Below, piece after piece: positions 50,401-57,866 of a DNA stretch of 64,000 nucleotides. Made by a program: the position numbers and the translations under genes. Location: assembly GCA_963837265.1 (NCBI GenBank), contig CAWIMQ010000006.1:186001-250000 (forward strand), given 5' to 3'. The notes under the pieces were generated by a model. It was not told where the DNA came from. It did not search any database and saw nothing but the letters and a program-made list of their open reading frames with translations. The stretch is from DATBLE01 sp963837265. GTDB taxonomy: Bacteria; Actinomycetota; Thermoleophilia; Gaiellales; Gaiellaceae. The first letter of the stretch is position 1. The number at the start of each line of letters is the position of its first letter.

Positions 50401-50998
50401 AGCGGTCGAGCCGGGCGAGCGCGTCCTCGCGGATCGAGAGGAGGAAGTTCGCCGGCGCGTCGCGGCGGCGGAGCGCGAGCGAGAGCTCCTCGTGGAAGGA
50501 TCGCGGCCCCGTGTCGTCGGCGTGGTACAGGAAGTACTCCTCGAACTGGTCGAGGATGACGAGGAAGACGCCGCCGGCCGACCTGCCCCACGCGACGAGG
50601 TCGTCGGCCAGCGACGCGCCCTGCGGGCCGCCCTGGAGCTCCGGGACGAGCTGGGCCACGGCCGCCCGGAGGCTCGCCCTGAGCGACTCGACCGGGTCGG
50701 TGGCCGTCCAGGAGGCGAAGCTGACGACGATCTCCGGAATGCCGTGCCCGGCGCGGCTCGCCGCATGGCCGCGGAGGTGGCGGACGACGCCGGCGTTCAG
50801 GACCGAGCTCTTGCCGACGCCGCTTGCGCCGTAGAGGATCGAGACGCGGTAGGCGCGGAGGTTGTCGAGGATGATCTCGCGCCACTCGTCGCGCCCGAAG
50901 AACCAGTCTGCGTCGGCCTCCGTGTACGGAACCAGGCCCTGGTAGGGAGAGGAGCGCGCTCGGTCGGGACCGGCGGCCCCGGCGGGCGAGGCGCTCAC
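47420..50998 (-). CDS. nSTAND NTPase with transmembrane helix and 16 WD40 repeats
   Basis: This 1192-aa protein has an N-terminal segment SPYQGLVPYTEADADWFFGR typical of nSTAND1-type NTPases, Walker A GASGVGKS (57-64) and Walker B FLVILDQFEE (145-154). Winged-helix regions run to about 410. A single transmembrane helix follows at about 424-446 after a basic stretch (RRRRRERLR). A linker helix and 16 WD40 repeats of 42 residues run from residue 513, each with A-x-F-S-P-D-G, T-A-S-x-D-x-T-A-R-(I/V/L)-W and a final G-H. The tail has C-R-V-C. STAND proteins are ligand-triggered oligomerising switches. The GTG overlaps the SIR2 gene stop, so the pair is probably a sensor plus NADase-type effector. 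Confidence 0.88.
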   Translation of the reverse strand: MSASPAGAAGPDRARSSPYQGLVPYTEADADWFFGRDEWREIILDNLRAYRVSILYGASGVGKSSVLNAGVVRHLRGHAASRAGHGIPEIVVSFASWTATDPVESLRASLRAAVAQLVPELQGGPQGASLADDLVAWGRSAGGVFLVILDQFEEYFLYHADDTGPRSFHEELSLALRRRDAPANFLLSIREDALARLDRFEGQVPRLLDNLLRIEHLDREAAREAIERPLEQWNRLVAAPGEDTRIEPGLVEAVLTQVAAGKVVVGGGAGSAGAAEGEDRVEAPYLQLVLSRLWDEEHRSGSRVLRLETLERLGGAERIVRTHLDATMATFARQDQDVAARAFRYLVTPSGTKIAHRVQDLAEYAGVPADRLEPVLARLAGQARILHPVGGGVYEIYHDALAGPILDWSSRRQESRRRRRERLRVGLFATAALILALIAASLVVLTLRARDAQHLAQSRELAARASAEIGNDPQESLRLAVEAAQAARTTQAEEALRAALPRANLQAVLRGHEARLTSAAFSPDGRLVVTASADHTARIWDARTGRAVAVLRGHAGAVNGAAFSPDGTLVVTAGADGTARVWNARTGRAVAALRGHAGPVSRAVFSPDGTRVATASADGTAGLWAAGSGQRIAVLPGHTDALVDVAFSRDGTRIVTASRDNTARIWDARTGRSIAVLRGHAGAVNGAAFSPDGRLVVTAGADHTARIWDARTGLSIAVLRGHAAQVTSAAFSPGGALVATASADRTARVWDVRSRRTIAVLRGHTGGVAGAVFSPDGTLVATASLDGTARLWNAYSGRGLAAFRGHGLGVVGVSFGPSGRLVVTASDDRTARVWDATDDRALAVLAGHTDVVNVGGFSPDGRLVVTASGDDTARVWDTADGHPVAVLRGHTGSILSAAFGPDGRLVGTASSDGTARLWEAAAGRTVAVLRGHTDAVNDIAFGPAGRLVATASSDGTARIWDARTGLSIAVLRGHARYVRSASFSPDGRLVVTAGGDGTARVWDAASGRGLAVLRGHRGAVTSAAFSPDGKHVVTSSSDGTARIWDAGTGRAVAVLAGHTDAVNSARFSPDGKLVVTASSDRTARVWNARTGQSVAVLRGHTDVVDDASFDADGSVVLTAGADRTARLWDALTGTGLAVLGGHTQAVNDAAFSPDSRLVVTASGDHTARIYPCRVCGTLGELLDRARTQLLHR
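47447..49462 (-). repeat. WD40 repeat array, 16 units of 126 bp
   Basis: Sixteen in-frame units of exactly 126 bp fill this stretch; units 1-15 occupy 49462-47573 and the last unit runs into the C-terminus. The phrases VLRGHAGAVNGAAFSPDG and TARIWDARTG recur almost unchanged (for example units 2 and 5). Sixteen blades would form two 8-bladed propellers or 7 + 9. The uniformity suggests expansion by unequal exchange. Confidence 0.9.
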
Positions 50999-51924
50999 GT
51001 GAGGTTGGCCCGCATGGAGTCGACCCACTCCTCGAGCGGCACGTCGATGATCTCGACTCCGTGATGCTCCCAGAACCTGCGGTCGAGCTCGCCGGGATCG
51101 CGCTGGATCGCCCACGAGTCGAACCGCCGCCTCTCCTCCGACCAGATCTGGCGGAGGATCACGCGCAGGTTCCAGTCGCGCATGCCGTAACCGAGAAAGA
51201 GGAAGTGACTCGTCTTCATCCTCGCCATCAGGTATGCGGGAATGAGCTTCGCCATCTCGCGCGCCAGGTAGTCGATGTAGTTGTCTTCCGTGATGACGTA
51301 GGTGTCGCCGTCCTCGTCCGCACGGTCGACCGCCCCGTGGATCTTGAGGATGATCGACCGCTGCTCGAGGTCGAAGTCGCGGTAGTCGGTGTGCTTGGGG
51401 TTGACGACCTGCTCGCCGTCGGGCCGCGTGTGCACGAACGTGCCCGGCTCGTTCGTCTCCTCGTAGTAGGAGACGACGTCCACCGGCTCGCCGGCCGCCG
51501 CGAAGGCGCGCTCGAGCGCGTCGTCGTAGTTGGTGGTGATCACGAGCTGCCCTGCGAGCGCACGGCGCTGCGCGCGCATGATCGCCGGGAGCTCGGCGAT
51601 CAGCCGGTGCAGCTTGTTCGGCTCGTACATCCGGGCGAAGATCGAGTGCAGCTCCTCGACCAGCGTGGCGTCGCCCGCCGCCAGCTCCACGTACTGCGAG
51701 ACGCGCGCCAGATCGAGCGGCCCCGGCTCGGGGAACGCATAGGCCTCGGCCAGGAAGGTCGCGAGCTCGGCCCCGCTCGGCAGGTACCCGCTGGCGCGCC
51801 AGTCGGCATCGGTCGGGCGCTCGCACAGCGCCGCGCCCGCGCCGAGAAAGGGGATGACGTTCCCGACCTCGAGCCGTCTCGCGACGATCTTGAAGTGGCC
51901 GCGGAGCGGGTCGACGTCGCTCAA
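50995..51924 (-). CDS. SIR2-domain protein (probable NADase effector)
   Basis: This 309-aa protein has a SIR2-type NAD-binding fold: PFLGAGAAL (G-A-G, residues 28-30), VITTNYDDALERAF (T-T-N-Y-D, 130-134), LKIHGAVDR with candidate catalytic His196, and FLFLGYGMRDWNLRVIL near the end. The zinc site of deacetylase sirtuins is absent, as in defence SIR2 proteins that hydrolyse NAD+. It starts at TTG 51924 with GGGGGA upstream and a promoter (TTGTCT, 16 bp, TCTAAT on the minus strand, 51945-51972). The stop overlaps the start of the STAND-WD40 gene. The family function (NAD depletion in abortive infection) is known; use here is inferred. Confidence 0.85.
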   Translation of the reverse strand: MSDVDPLRGHFKIVARRLEVGNVIPFLGAGAALCERPTDADWRASGYLPSGAELATFLAEAYAFPEPGPLDLARVSQYVELAAGDATLVEELHSIFARMYEPNKLHRLIAELPAIMRAQRRALAGQLVITTNYDDALERAFAAAGEPVDVVSYYEETNEPGTFVHTRPDGEQVVNPKHTDYRDFDLEQRSIILKIHGAVDRADEDGDTYVITEDNYIDYLAREMAKLIPAYLMARMKTSHFLFLGYGMRDWNLRVILRQIWSEERRRFDSWAIQRDPGELDRRFWEHHGVEIIDVPLEEWVDSMRANLT

Positions 51925-51944
51925 CTCATTCCCCCGGCCCCGAG

Positions 51945-51972
51945 ATTAGAACGCACGGGTGCCCGGAGACAA
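51945..51972 (-). promoter_or_regulatory. Promoter of the SIR2/STAND operon
   Basis: Minus-strand TTGTCT (51967-51972), 16-bp spacer, TCTAAT (51945-51950). An 8-bp hairpin (GGGGCGGC 51973-51980 with GCCGCCCC 51990-51997) lies right upstream and may insulate it from the divergent gene. Confidence 0.5.
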
Positions 51973-52040
51973 GGGGCGGCTTCCCTACGGCCGCCCCCGC
52001 GTGCAGCTCACGGTGGTCTCCCGGTCGAGCGGCCCGGTGC

Positions 52041-52069
52041 TTGACACCACGCGGGTGCCTTGCCAGAAT
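52041..52069 (+). promoter_or_regulatory. Promoter of the collagen-like gene
   Basis: TTGACA (52041-52046), 17-bp spacer, CAGAAT (52064-52069). Perfect -35 and ideal spacing; leader of about 155 nt to ATG 52231. Confidence 0.6.
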
Positions 52070-52230
52070 GGGCTCACCCAGGGGTCGTAGCATTACGCAC
52101 AAGCGCGCGGCAGGTCGTACCACCGTGGAGGGCTCGATGTCCTCGAGTGAGCCGATCCGTCGCGCGGCACGCAACGGGCGGCCGGCAACGACCCGGCTGC
52201 CGCCGAACAGGCAACCGGAGGAGGACACCG

Positions 52231-52815
52231 ATGAAGCAACGGCTACCGCTCATCCTCTCGACCGGCGCGCTCGTCGTCGCGCTGCTCGGGACGACGCCAC
52301 TCGGCCGGGCCGCCGGGGACGCGATCGCCAAGGGAGTGCCCTTCGCGACCCGGGCCGGGTTCGCGAACAACGCTGCCAAGCTGAACGGCCACAGATCGTC
52401 GCTGCGCCCGACGCGCGGGCAGATCCCCGTCGTCGGGGCGTCCGGGAGGCTTCCCGCCTCGCTCGGGGCCGTCGGCCCGATCGGCCCGCAGGGACCGGCA
52501 GGGCCGCCCGGCCCCAAGGGCGACGCCGGCCCGGCCGGGGCCGCTGCGCTCTCCGGCTACGAGCAGGTCGTCAAGGACAACGTCTCGATCGGAGCGGGCG
52601 ACACGAACGCGGGCACCGACGTGAGCTGTCCGGCCGGCAAGTCCGTGATCTCCGGCGGCTACTCCGTGTCCTCGAAGCTCCTGTCCAGCGGGGACTTCGT
52701 CGTGCGCGACGCGGAGCCGGTGTCGAACCAGGTCTGGAGGTTCCGGGCCTACCACCCGACCGGGAACAACGGCACCGTCGACCTGAGAGTGATCTGCGCG
52801 ATCGTGAGCTCCTGA
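52231..52815 (+). CDS. Secreted protein with short collagen-like segment, 194 aa
   Basis: A signal peptide (LPLILSTGALVVALLG, cleaved near residue 25) is followed by a linker with NNAAKLNGH. A short G-x-y collagen-like run comes next, at about 82-106 (GPIGPQGPAGPPGPKGDAGP). The C-terminal beta-rich domain (110-194) has two Cys (VSCPAGKSVISGGYSV and LRVICAIV) that could form a disulfide. ATG 52231 has GGAGGAGGA in front. Similar small exported collagen-like proteins are common in Thermoleophilia. Function unknown, probably surface or matrix. Confidence 0.7.
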   Translation: MKQRLPLILSTGALVVALLGTTPLGRAAGDAIAKGVPFATRAGFANNAAKLNGHRSSLRPTRGQIPVVGASGRLPASLGAVGPIGPQGPAGPPGPKGDAGPAGAAALSGYEQVVKDNVSIGAGDTNAGTDVSCPAGKSVISGGYSVSSKLLSSGDFVVRDAEPVSNQVWRFRAYHPTGNNGTVDLRVICAIVSS

Positions 52816-52975
52816 TGGGGCCACGAAGGGAGAACAGCTGCCGTCGACGACGTCGAGGTGGTCGTTCATCGACTCCCCGCGCCGGGGAGCTCGAATCCTC
52901 AGTCGAGGGCACAAGCGGCGAGTCGGAAGCAAGATGATGCTCCCGCAGAGGATGCCGTGGCGCAAGGCTGCGTGA

Positions 52976-53458
52976 TCACGCTACTTCATTCGCTTCGTCT
53001 TGAGCCCTGTCGTAGGTGCGGCGGAGGAACCCGGGCGCCCCTGCTTCGATCTGCCCTACTTCCTCGGTGATCGCGGTGAGCTCGTCCCAAGCCTTGGCGA
53101 GGTCTGGATGATCGCGGTGGATGAAGAGCGTGAGCTTGCGTTCGATCCGGTTGAAGCCGTCTGCTGCGCTTCGGTGCGCTTCTCCGCGCTCGCCGAGCTT
53201 GAAGGTCGTCTGGATAGCGGTGAGGACTAGGACTACGGTCGAGAGCACTCCGGCGGTCAGGGTCAGCGTCTGGCTCGGGTTTCCTTCGGTCGCCTGCAGG
53301 ACGGAGCTCGACACCGCGGCGGAAACACCGATCAGGGAGAAGCCGAGGATGTAGTGGGTCGCGCGCAGGTGGTCGCTGGCGGCGAAGTGTGCGGCTCTGT
53401 ATGTGCAGATCCTCCGTCTGAGGGTGTTCGCCGTGGCGGTCAGCTCGGTCTCGGTCAT
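52976..53458 (-). CDS. SLATT-type two-helix membrane protein (candidate pore effector)
   Basis: This 160-aa protein has two transmembrane helices at about residues 36-54 and 65-86, followed by a cytoplasmic helix FKLGERGEAHRSAADGFNR and a charged tail. This matches the SLATT layout (SMODS- and SLOG-associating 2TM effector): two helices then a conserved helix with G-E/K...H-x-x-A-A-x-x-x-x-x-I-E-R. SLATT proteins act as membrane-permeabilising effectors in nucleotide-signalling defence systems. No cyclase or SLOG gene is adjacent; the SIR2-STAND pair is 1 kb away. Family assignment is from pattern only. Confidence 0.65.
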   Translation of the reverse strand: MTETELTATANTLRRRICTYRAAHFAASDHLRATHYILGFSLIGVSAAVSSSVLQATEGNPSQTLTLTAGVLSTVVLVLTAIQTTFKLGERGEAHRSAADGFNRIERKLTLFIHRDHPDLAKAWDELTAITEEVGQIEAGAPGFLRRTYDRAQDEANEVA

Positions 53459-53564
53459 TCGATGTCTCCTCTGCTCGTGTGTGATCGTGTCGCGGGGGTG
53501 GTGTCAGCCGGCCCGAGTCGTCCAGTATCGGCCCAGGACTCGGCGTTTGGTATTGACCAGAGTG

Positions 53565-53768
53565 TCAGCCGTGCGCCAGCGCCCCTCTGACGCTCTCGAC
53601 GAAGGGCGAGACCATCATCAGCTGCGATGGCTTGCAAGGCAGAACAACCGCCCGCCCAGCGGAGCCACATCCGCTCGCGGCCCACGCCACCGCGGCGGTG
53701 GCGAGAAGGAGCACCGCTGCTCTCGGCGCACGCCCCACTCGGACGGGCGTTGCCGCTTGTGTGAACAT
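53565..53768 (-). CDS. Small putative lipoprotein, 67 aa
   Basis: Starting at ATG 53768 with GAGG upstream, the protein has a basic N-tail (VRVGRAPRA), a hydrophobic core (AVLLLATAAVAWAA) and ASGCGSAG, a weak lipobox with Cys. A short mature part with one more Cys (VVLPCKPSQLMM) ends at TGA 53565. It could be a small lipoprotein of the defence island. It is short and in GC-rich DNA, so chance cannot be excluded. Confidence 0.4.
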   Translation of the reverse strand: MFTQAATPVRVGRAPRAAVLLLATAAVAWAASGCGSAGRAVVLPCKPSQLMMVSPFVESVRGALAHG

Positions 53769-53909
53769 CCCTACCTCAGAGTGGCCGGCATCGCCGCGGG
53801 TGTCCCCTCGACCGCGTCCGCAGCGCCCCGACGTCTCGCGGCCGCAGGTATGGCGGACACAGACCTGAAGGGCCGCCAGAACGGAACCCGGCACTTGCAG
53901 GCACTTCCA

Positions 53910-53984
53910 TCGGGGCGCCGAGATTTGAACTCGGGACCTCTAGTCCCCCAGACTAGCGCGCTAACCAGGCTGCGCCACGCCCCG
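53910..53984 (-). tRNA. tRNA-Pro (anticodon GGG)
   Basis: Read on the minus strand the cloverleaf is complete: acceptor CGGGGCG / CGCCCCG, D-stem GCGC / GCGC, anticodon stem CTAGT / ACTAG with loop CTGGGGG (anticodon GGG, positions 34-36), 5-nt variable loop, T-stem CCGAG / CTCGG with loop TTCAAAT. Discriminator base A; the CCA end is not encoded. The gene borders the defence and decay region, a common integration site for islands. Confidence 0.95.
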
Positions 53985-54550
53985 TGGGGCTGATCGTAGC
54001 GAAACGTGGTAACCAAGCCGAACGCGGGTGAAAGGCGTTGCACGCCTCTCACCGGGCTTCTACCCTCCCCCACGCTGGCTATTGACTGTTTTTGGCCACT
54101 TTTCGTCAAAACAGGCAACGAAGGCGTCCGCGTGCTCCTGTCACAAGACCTGCCGCGTGAGCTACGGCAGACTCTTCACTGCAGCGCGTCCTCGGCTGAC
54201 TGCCTGCCGGATTCCGATCGCACAGCCCTCCCTGGATTGCGGCTTCGATCGCGTGCCGTACGACGGTGTCTCCCAGTCGCCGGTGCCGTAGGTGGGTAGC
54301 CCAGCCTGCTCCGGCGTGATCCTGGCTCGCCGGCTGGTCAGAACTCGCGGATCTCGATTCTGGTGTCCATCCAGGCACCGTAGCTTGCCTTTCCCGGCTG
54401 CGAGAGGGCCTGGCGGTACCTGGACCAACGGGGTGTGTCACGGCCCACCCGCGACTGGTTCACTTGCCGCAGGCCGGGGAAACGACCGCAAGACCAAACG
54501 GCGCCGAGCCCCGCTGTTCTTCTCCCTCTGACGATCGGAGGCACCAACCT
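53985..54550. other. Gene-free stretch between tRNA-Pro and the alcohol dehydrogenase
   Basis: No convincing gene is seen in these 566 bp. A local AT-richer patch has an inverted pair CTGTTTT (54086-54092) and AAAACAG (54108-54114). Open frames on both strands lack start signals and domain-like sequence; the minus-strand frame ending at 54338 has a short protein-like end but no start or family. It may hold remnants of an inserted element next to the tRNA. Confidence 0.4.
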
Positions 54551-55582
54551 ATGCGCGCAACCCTCATGTACGGCGCCGGCGACGTCCGTATCGAGGACGT
54601 CCCCGACGCGACGCTGATCGAGCCGACCGACGCGCTCGTCCGGATCACCCGCGCCTGCATCTGCGGAAGCGACCTCTGGCCGTACAACCAGATGGCGCCC
54701 ACCGAGAGCGGCCGGCGGATGGGGCACGAGTTCATCGGCGTCGTCGAGGACGTCGGCGCCGACGTGCGCACCGTCGAGCCGGGCGACCTGGTCGTCGCGC
54801 CGTTCGCCTGGTCGGACGGAACCTGCGCCTTCTGCCGGGAAGGGCTGCAGACCTCCTGCCTCCACGGCGGCTGGTGGGGCGGCGACCTCGACGGCGGCCA
54901 GGGCGAAGCCGTGCGCGTCCCCCAGGCCGACGGCACGCTCGTCGTGCTGCCGGTCGGCGAGGACGACGCGCTGATGCCGTCGCTCCTGACGCTCTCGGAC
55001 GTGATGGGCACCGGACACCACGCCGCCCTCGCAGCCCGCGTCGCGCCCGGCCACTCTGTCGCCGTCGTCGGCGACGGCGCCGTCGGCCTCTGCGGCGTGA
55101 TCGCGGCCAAGCGGCTCGGCGCCGAGCGGATCATCCTGCTCGGCCGCCACCCCGACCGGATCGCGCTGGGCCGTGACTTCGGCGCCACCGACATCGTCGG
55201 CGAACGCGGCGACGAAGCGGTCGAGCGCGTCAAGGAGCTCACCGGCGGCTTCGGCGCGCAGTCGGTGCTCGAGTGCGTCGGCCACGACCTCTCGATGGAG
55301 ACCGCGCTCCGGATCGTGCGTCCCGGGGGCGCCGTCGGCCGCGTCGGCGTGCCACAGCACGAGCAGATCCCGACGACGGCGCAGACGTTCTACGACAACG
55401 TCACGATCAGCGGCGGCCCCGCCCCGGCGCGCGCCTACATCGAAGAGCTACTGCCCGACGTGCTCGAAGGGCGCATCCAACCGGGCCGGGTCTTCGACCG
55501 CACCGGCTCGCTCGGCGCCGTCCCGGACGGCTACCGGCTGATGAACGAACGCGAGTCGATCAAGTTCCAGATCGAGTTCTAG
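54551..55582 (+). CDS. Zinc-dependent alcohol dehydrogenase family protein
   Basis: This 343-aa medium-chain dehydrogenase has ICGSDLWPYN with the catalytic zinc Cys, GRRMGHEFIGVVEDVG with His-Glu, and a Rossmann motif VAVVGDGAVGLCGVIAA (G-x-G-x-x-G). The structural zinc site is reduced: CAFCREGLQTSC has three Cys at the expected spacing, so it is probably retained in part. A G-G-x-x-G-G-D loop (GGWWGGDLDGGQGE) is a subfamily mark. GGAGG at 54540-54544 acts as ribosome site. It is followed by the broken aldo/keto reductase gene, 11 bases on; both are redox enzymes of unknown substrate. Confidence 0.9.
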   Translation: MRATLMYGAGDVRIEDVPDATLIEPTDALVRITRACICGSDLWPYNQMAPTESGRRMGHEFIGVVEDVGADVRTVEPGDLVVAPFAWSDGTCAFCREGLQTSCLHGGWWGGDLDGGQGEAVRVPQADGTLVVLPVGEDDALMPSLLTLSDVMGTGHHAALAARVAPGHSVAVVGDGAVGLCGVIAAKRLGAERIILLGRHPDRIALGRDFGATDIVGERGDEAVERVKELTGGFGAQSVLECVGHDLSMETALRIVRPGGAVGRVGVPQHEQIPTTAQTFYDNVTISGGPAPARAYIEELLPDVLEGRIQPGRVFDRTGSLGAVPDGYRLMNERESIKFQIEF

Positions 55583-55593
55583 GAGGAAACACA

Positions 55594-56582
55594 ATGCAGA
55601 AGCGCACACTCGGACAGAACCTGGAAGTCTCGGCGATCGGGCTCGGCTGCATGGGCATGAGCTTCGGCTACGGGCCGCCCGCCGACAAGCAGGAGATGAT
55701 CTCCCTGATCCGCGCGGCCGTCGACCGCGGCGTCACCTTCTTCGACACCGCCGAGGTCTACGGGCCGTTCACGAACGAGGAGCTCGTCGGCGAGGCGCTC
55801 GCGCCGGTCCGCGACCAGGTCGTGATCGCGACGAAGTTCGGCTTCGACTTCGACCGCGAGCGGCGGACAGAGCGGCCTCGACAGCCGGCCGGAGCACATC
55901 CGCGAGGTCGCAGAGGCATCGCTCAAGCGGCTCAGCACCGACACGATCGACCTGTTCTACCAGCACCGCGTCGACCCGAACGTGCCGATCGAGGACGTCG
56001 CCGGCACGGTGAAGGAGCTGATCGCAGCAGGGCAAGGTCAGGCACTTCGGCCTCTCCGAGGCGGGCGTGCAGACGATCCGCCGCGCCCACGCCGTCCAGC
56101 CGGTCACCGCGCTCCAGAGCGAGTACTCGCTCTGGTGGCGCGAGCCGGAGGAGGCGATCCTGCCGACGCTCGAGGAGCTCGGCATCGGCTTCGTCCCCTT
56201 CAGCCCGCTCGGCAAGGGCTTCCTCACCGGCAAGATCGACGAGAACACCGACGTTCGACGAGCAGCGACTTCCGCAACACCGTCCCGCGCTTCACGCCGG
56301 AGCGCGCGGAAGGCGAACCGGCCTTCGTCGACCTGCTCGACCGAGATCGCCGAGCGGAAGAACGCAACGCCCGCGCAGATCGCGCTCGCCTGGCTCCTCG
56401 CCCAGAAGCCCTGGATCGTCCCGATCCCCGGCACGACGAAGCTGCACCGCCTCGAGGAGAACCTCGGCGCCGCCGACATCGAGCTGACCGCCGACGACCT
56501 CCGCGAGATCGAGGACGCGCCTCCCCGAAGCCAGGGCGCCCGCTACGGGGAGGCGAGCCAGTGGCTTCAGCTTCGTAGATAG
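55594..56582 (+). pseudogene. Aldo/keto reductase broken by five single-base insertions
   Basis: The family sequence is recognisable end to end: MQKRTLGQNLEVSAIGLGCM, FFDTAEVYGPFTNEELVGEA (catalytic Asp and Tyr), ATKFGFDF, RPEHIREVAEASLKRLSTD, GLSEAG, SEYSLWWREPE, FVPFSPLGKGFLTG, and WIVPIPGTTKLHRLEENLGA. To read it through, one extra base must be removed at about 55861, 56030-56032, 56250, 56260 and 56339. All are insertions of G or C. AGGAGG precedes the ATG. The gene is a recent pseudogene or carries sequencing errors. The intact ancestor would be about 328 aa, NADPH-dependent. Confidence 0.85.
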
Positions 56583-56670
56583 GCCTCCCGCAACTCCGGG
56601 TGGCGCTTCTTCTTGTCGAGGCCGAGGCCGAACACGACCCCGAATACGCGGCGGCGAAGCTCGGGTCGCG

Positions 56671-56961
56671 GAGGGTGGTGTAAAGGCGGCACTGGTCGAA
56701 GGCGCCGTCGAGCTGATCGCCGAACGGGGAGTGCGGCGCTTCTCGGTCGCGGAGCTGAGCCGCCGTCTCGGGGTAACCGTCGCCGCCCCATACCGGCACT
56801 TCGTCAACCGAGATGAGCTCCTTGCACCCGTCGCTGCGCGCGCCCTGCAGGCGTTCGGGGAGGCGCTGGCGGCGCAGTCGTCCGAGACCGATCCACCGGA
56901 GCAGAGGCTGGCGGCGATGGCCGCCGGCTACGTTCGGTTCGCCGCAGAGCAACCGGCGCTA
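56671..56961 (+). pseudogene. TetR-family regulator fragment
   Basis: The frame reads VKAALVEGAVELIAERGVRR then FSVAELSRRLGVTVAAPYRH and FVNRDELLAPVAARALQAF, a clear TetR/AcrR HTH. RLAAMAAGYVRFAAEQPAL follows, the start of the ligand domain. There is no start codon before the HTH, and homology stops near 56960, where the frame runs on into the antisense of an epimerase fragment. It has lost its N-terminus start and about the last 100 residues. Confidence 0.75.
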
Positions 56962-57246
56962 GAAGACGTTCAAGTTCATCGCCACGTTGGCGTTGAACGT
57001 GACGGCCGGCGTGGACAAGCCGGGAGCCGGGATGTTGGCCAGATGAACGACCGTCTCGGTGCCCTCGATCGTCTGCAGTGCCTCTCCGTAGTCCGTCAGG
57101 TCTGCTCTGAGCATCCCCGCTTCGAGATCCTCCCGCGTGGCCGCAGCCACGTCGTAGCCGTGCTCGAGCAACTCACGCACCACCGCTCGACCTGCCTGGC
57201 CGCTCGCTCCGGTCACACAGACCCGTCCTGCAATCCCGGTCGTCAT
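56959..57246 (-). pseudogene. NAD-dependent epimerase/dehydratase fragment, 95 aa
   Basis: Starting at ATG 57246 the protein shows GRVCVTGASGQAGRAVVREL, the Rossmann G-x-x-G-x-x-G of extended SDR epimerases, ADLTDYGEAL and VVHLANIPAPG. It ends FNANVAMNLNVF then TAG at 56959. Relatives continue with E-A-A and carry the Y-x-x-x-K catalytic pair about 50 residues later, which is missing. The end coincides with the end of the tetR fragment on the other strand. Confidence 0.75.
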
Positions 57247-57412
57247 CGCGCGCCTCCCGCTCACCCGTATGTGATAGCCGCTGACAATGTGATATCTGAG
57301 GAGGAGCCTTCTCTTCGGACGGGGGCTCAGCACTACAGCGGGGTCATCTCGGCTCGAGCCCTGAGCACGAACGGGACGCCCGAGCCGGGGACGGCTGCGG
57401 CTCGGCCGCCGG

Positions 57413-57418
57413 TAGATT
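57413..57418 (+). promoter_or_regulatory. -10 box for leaderless cNMP-domain gene
   Basis: TAGATT at 57413-57418, six bases (TGCCCT), GTG 57425. Confidence 0.5.
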
Positions 57419-57424
57419 TGCCCT

Positions 57425-57856
57425 GTGCCCTCCGCCGGCCCCGCCGATCTCGCGTCGGTCCCACTCTTCGAGTCGCTTTCGGAGGCAGAGCGTGCGGAGG
57501 TGACGGCCTGGTTCGAGATCAAGGAGGTGGGTGCGGGCGTGCGGCTCGTCAGCGAGGGGACGACCGGCTTCTCGTTCTTCGTCATCGTCGAGGGCGCTGC
57601 TGCGGTCACCGTCGGCGGCGAGGACGTCGCCTTGCTCGGCCCGGGAGACTTCTTCGGCGAGATGGCGCTGGTCAGTCCCGGCCGGCGCACCGCGACGGTT
57701 ACGACCGCTTCGCCGACGCGCGTCCTCGTGCTCGTGGGCGACGACTTCCGCCGCCTCCGGACGGCTTACCCCGAGGTCGCGGCGAAGATCGAGGCCGCGA
57801 TGCAGATGCGGCTCGAGCAGCTCGACGCGAGCCGCACGTCGTCGCCTCGCGCCTGA
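57425..57856 (+). CDS. Cyclic-nucleotide-binding-domain protein, 143 aa
   Basis: A single cNMP-binding (CAP_ED) domain: VPLFESLSEAERAEVTAWFE, then EGTTGFSFFVIVEGAAAVTV, and the phosphate-binding cassette GDFFGEMALVSPGRRTATV (G-E and R). There is no HTH after it, so it is not a Crp-type repressor but a stand-alone sensor. It is convergent, ten bases apart, with a second protein that carries the same domain. Whether it binds cAMP, cGMP or nothing cannot be told. Confidence 0.85.
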   Translation: MPSAGPADLASVPLFESLSEAERAEVTAWFEIKEVGAGVRLVSEGTTGFSFFVIVEGAAAVTVGGEDVALLGPGDFFGEMALVSPGRRTATVTTASPTRVLVLVGDDFRRLRTAYPEVAAKIEAAMQMRLEQLDASRTSSPRA

Positions 57857-57866
57857 TCCGCCGTCC

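Larger units (their letters stand above)
51925..52230. other. Divergent intergenic region, SIR2 / collagen-like gene
   Basis: This 306-bp gap holds two outward promoters: the minus-strand SIR2 promoter at 51945-51972 and a plus-strand promoter at 52041-52069. The leader of the collagen-like gene runs from about 52076 to 52230 and has no stable gene-like frame; GGAGGAGGA stands near 52217-52225. Confidence 0.5.

Noticed and set aside
47420..53984. Integrated prophage or ICE inserted at tRNA-Pro.
   Set aside because: No integrase, no phage structural genes and no second copy of the tRNA 3' end were seen inside the window.
54338..54441. Minus-strand protein-like end in the gap after tRNA-Pro.
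   Set aside because: No start codon with a plausible N-terminus; upstream part is antisense to the alcohol dehydrogenase.
56567..56791. Minus-strand frame ending LDKKKRHPELREAYLRS.
   Set aside because: Overlaps the end of the aldo/keto reductase remnant and the TetR HTH on the other strand; the latter match known families, this one does not.
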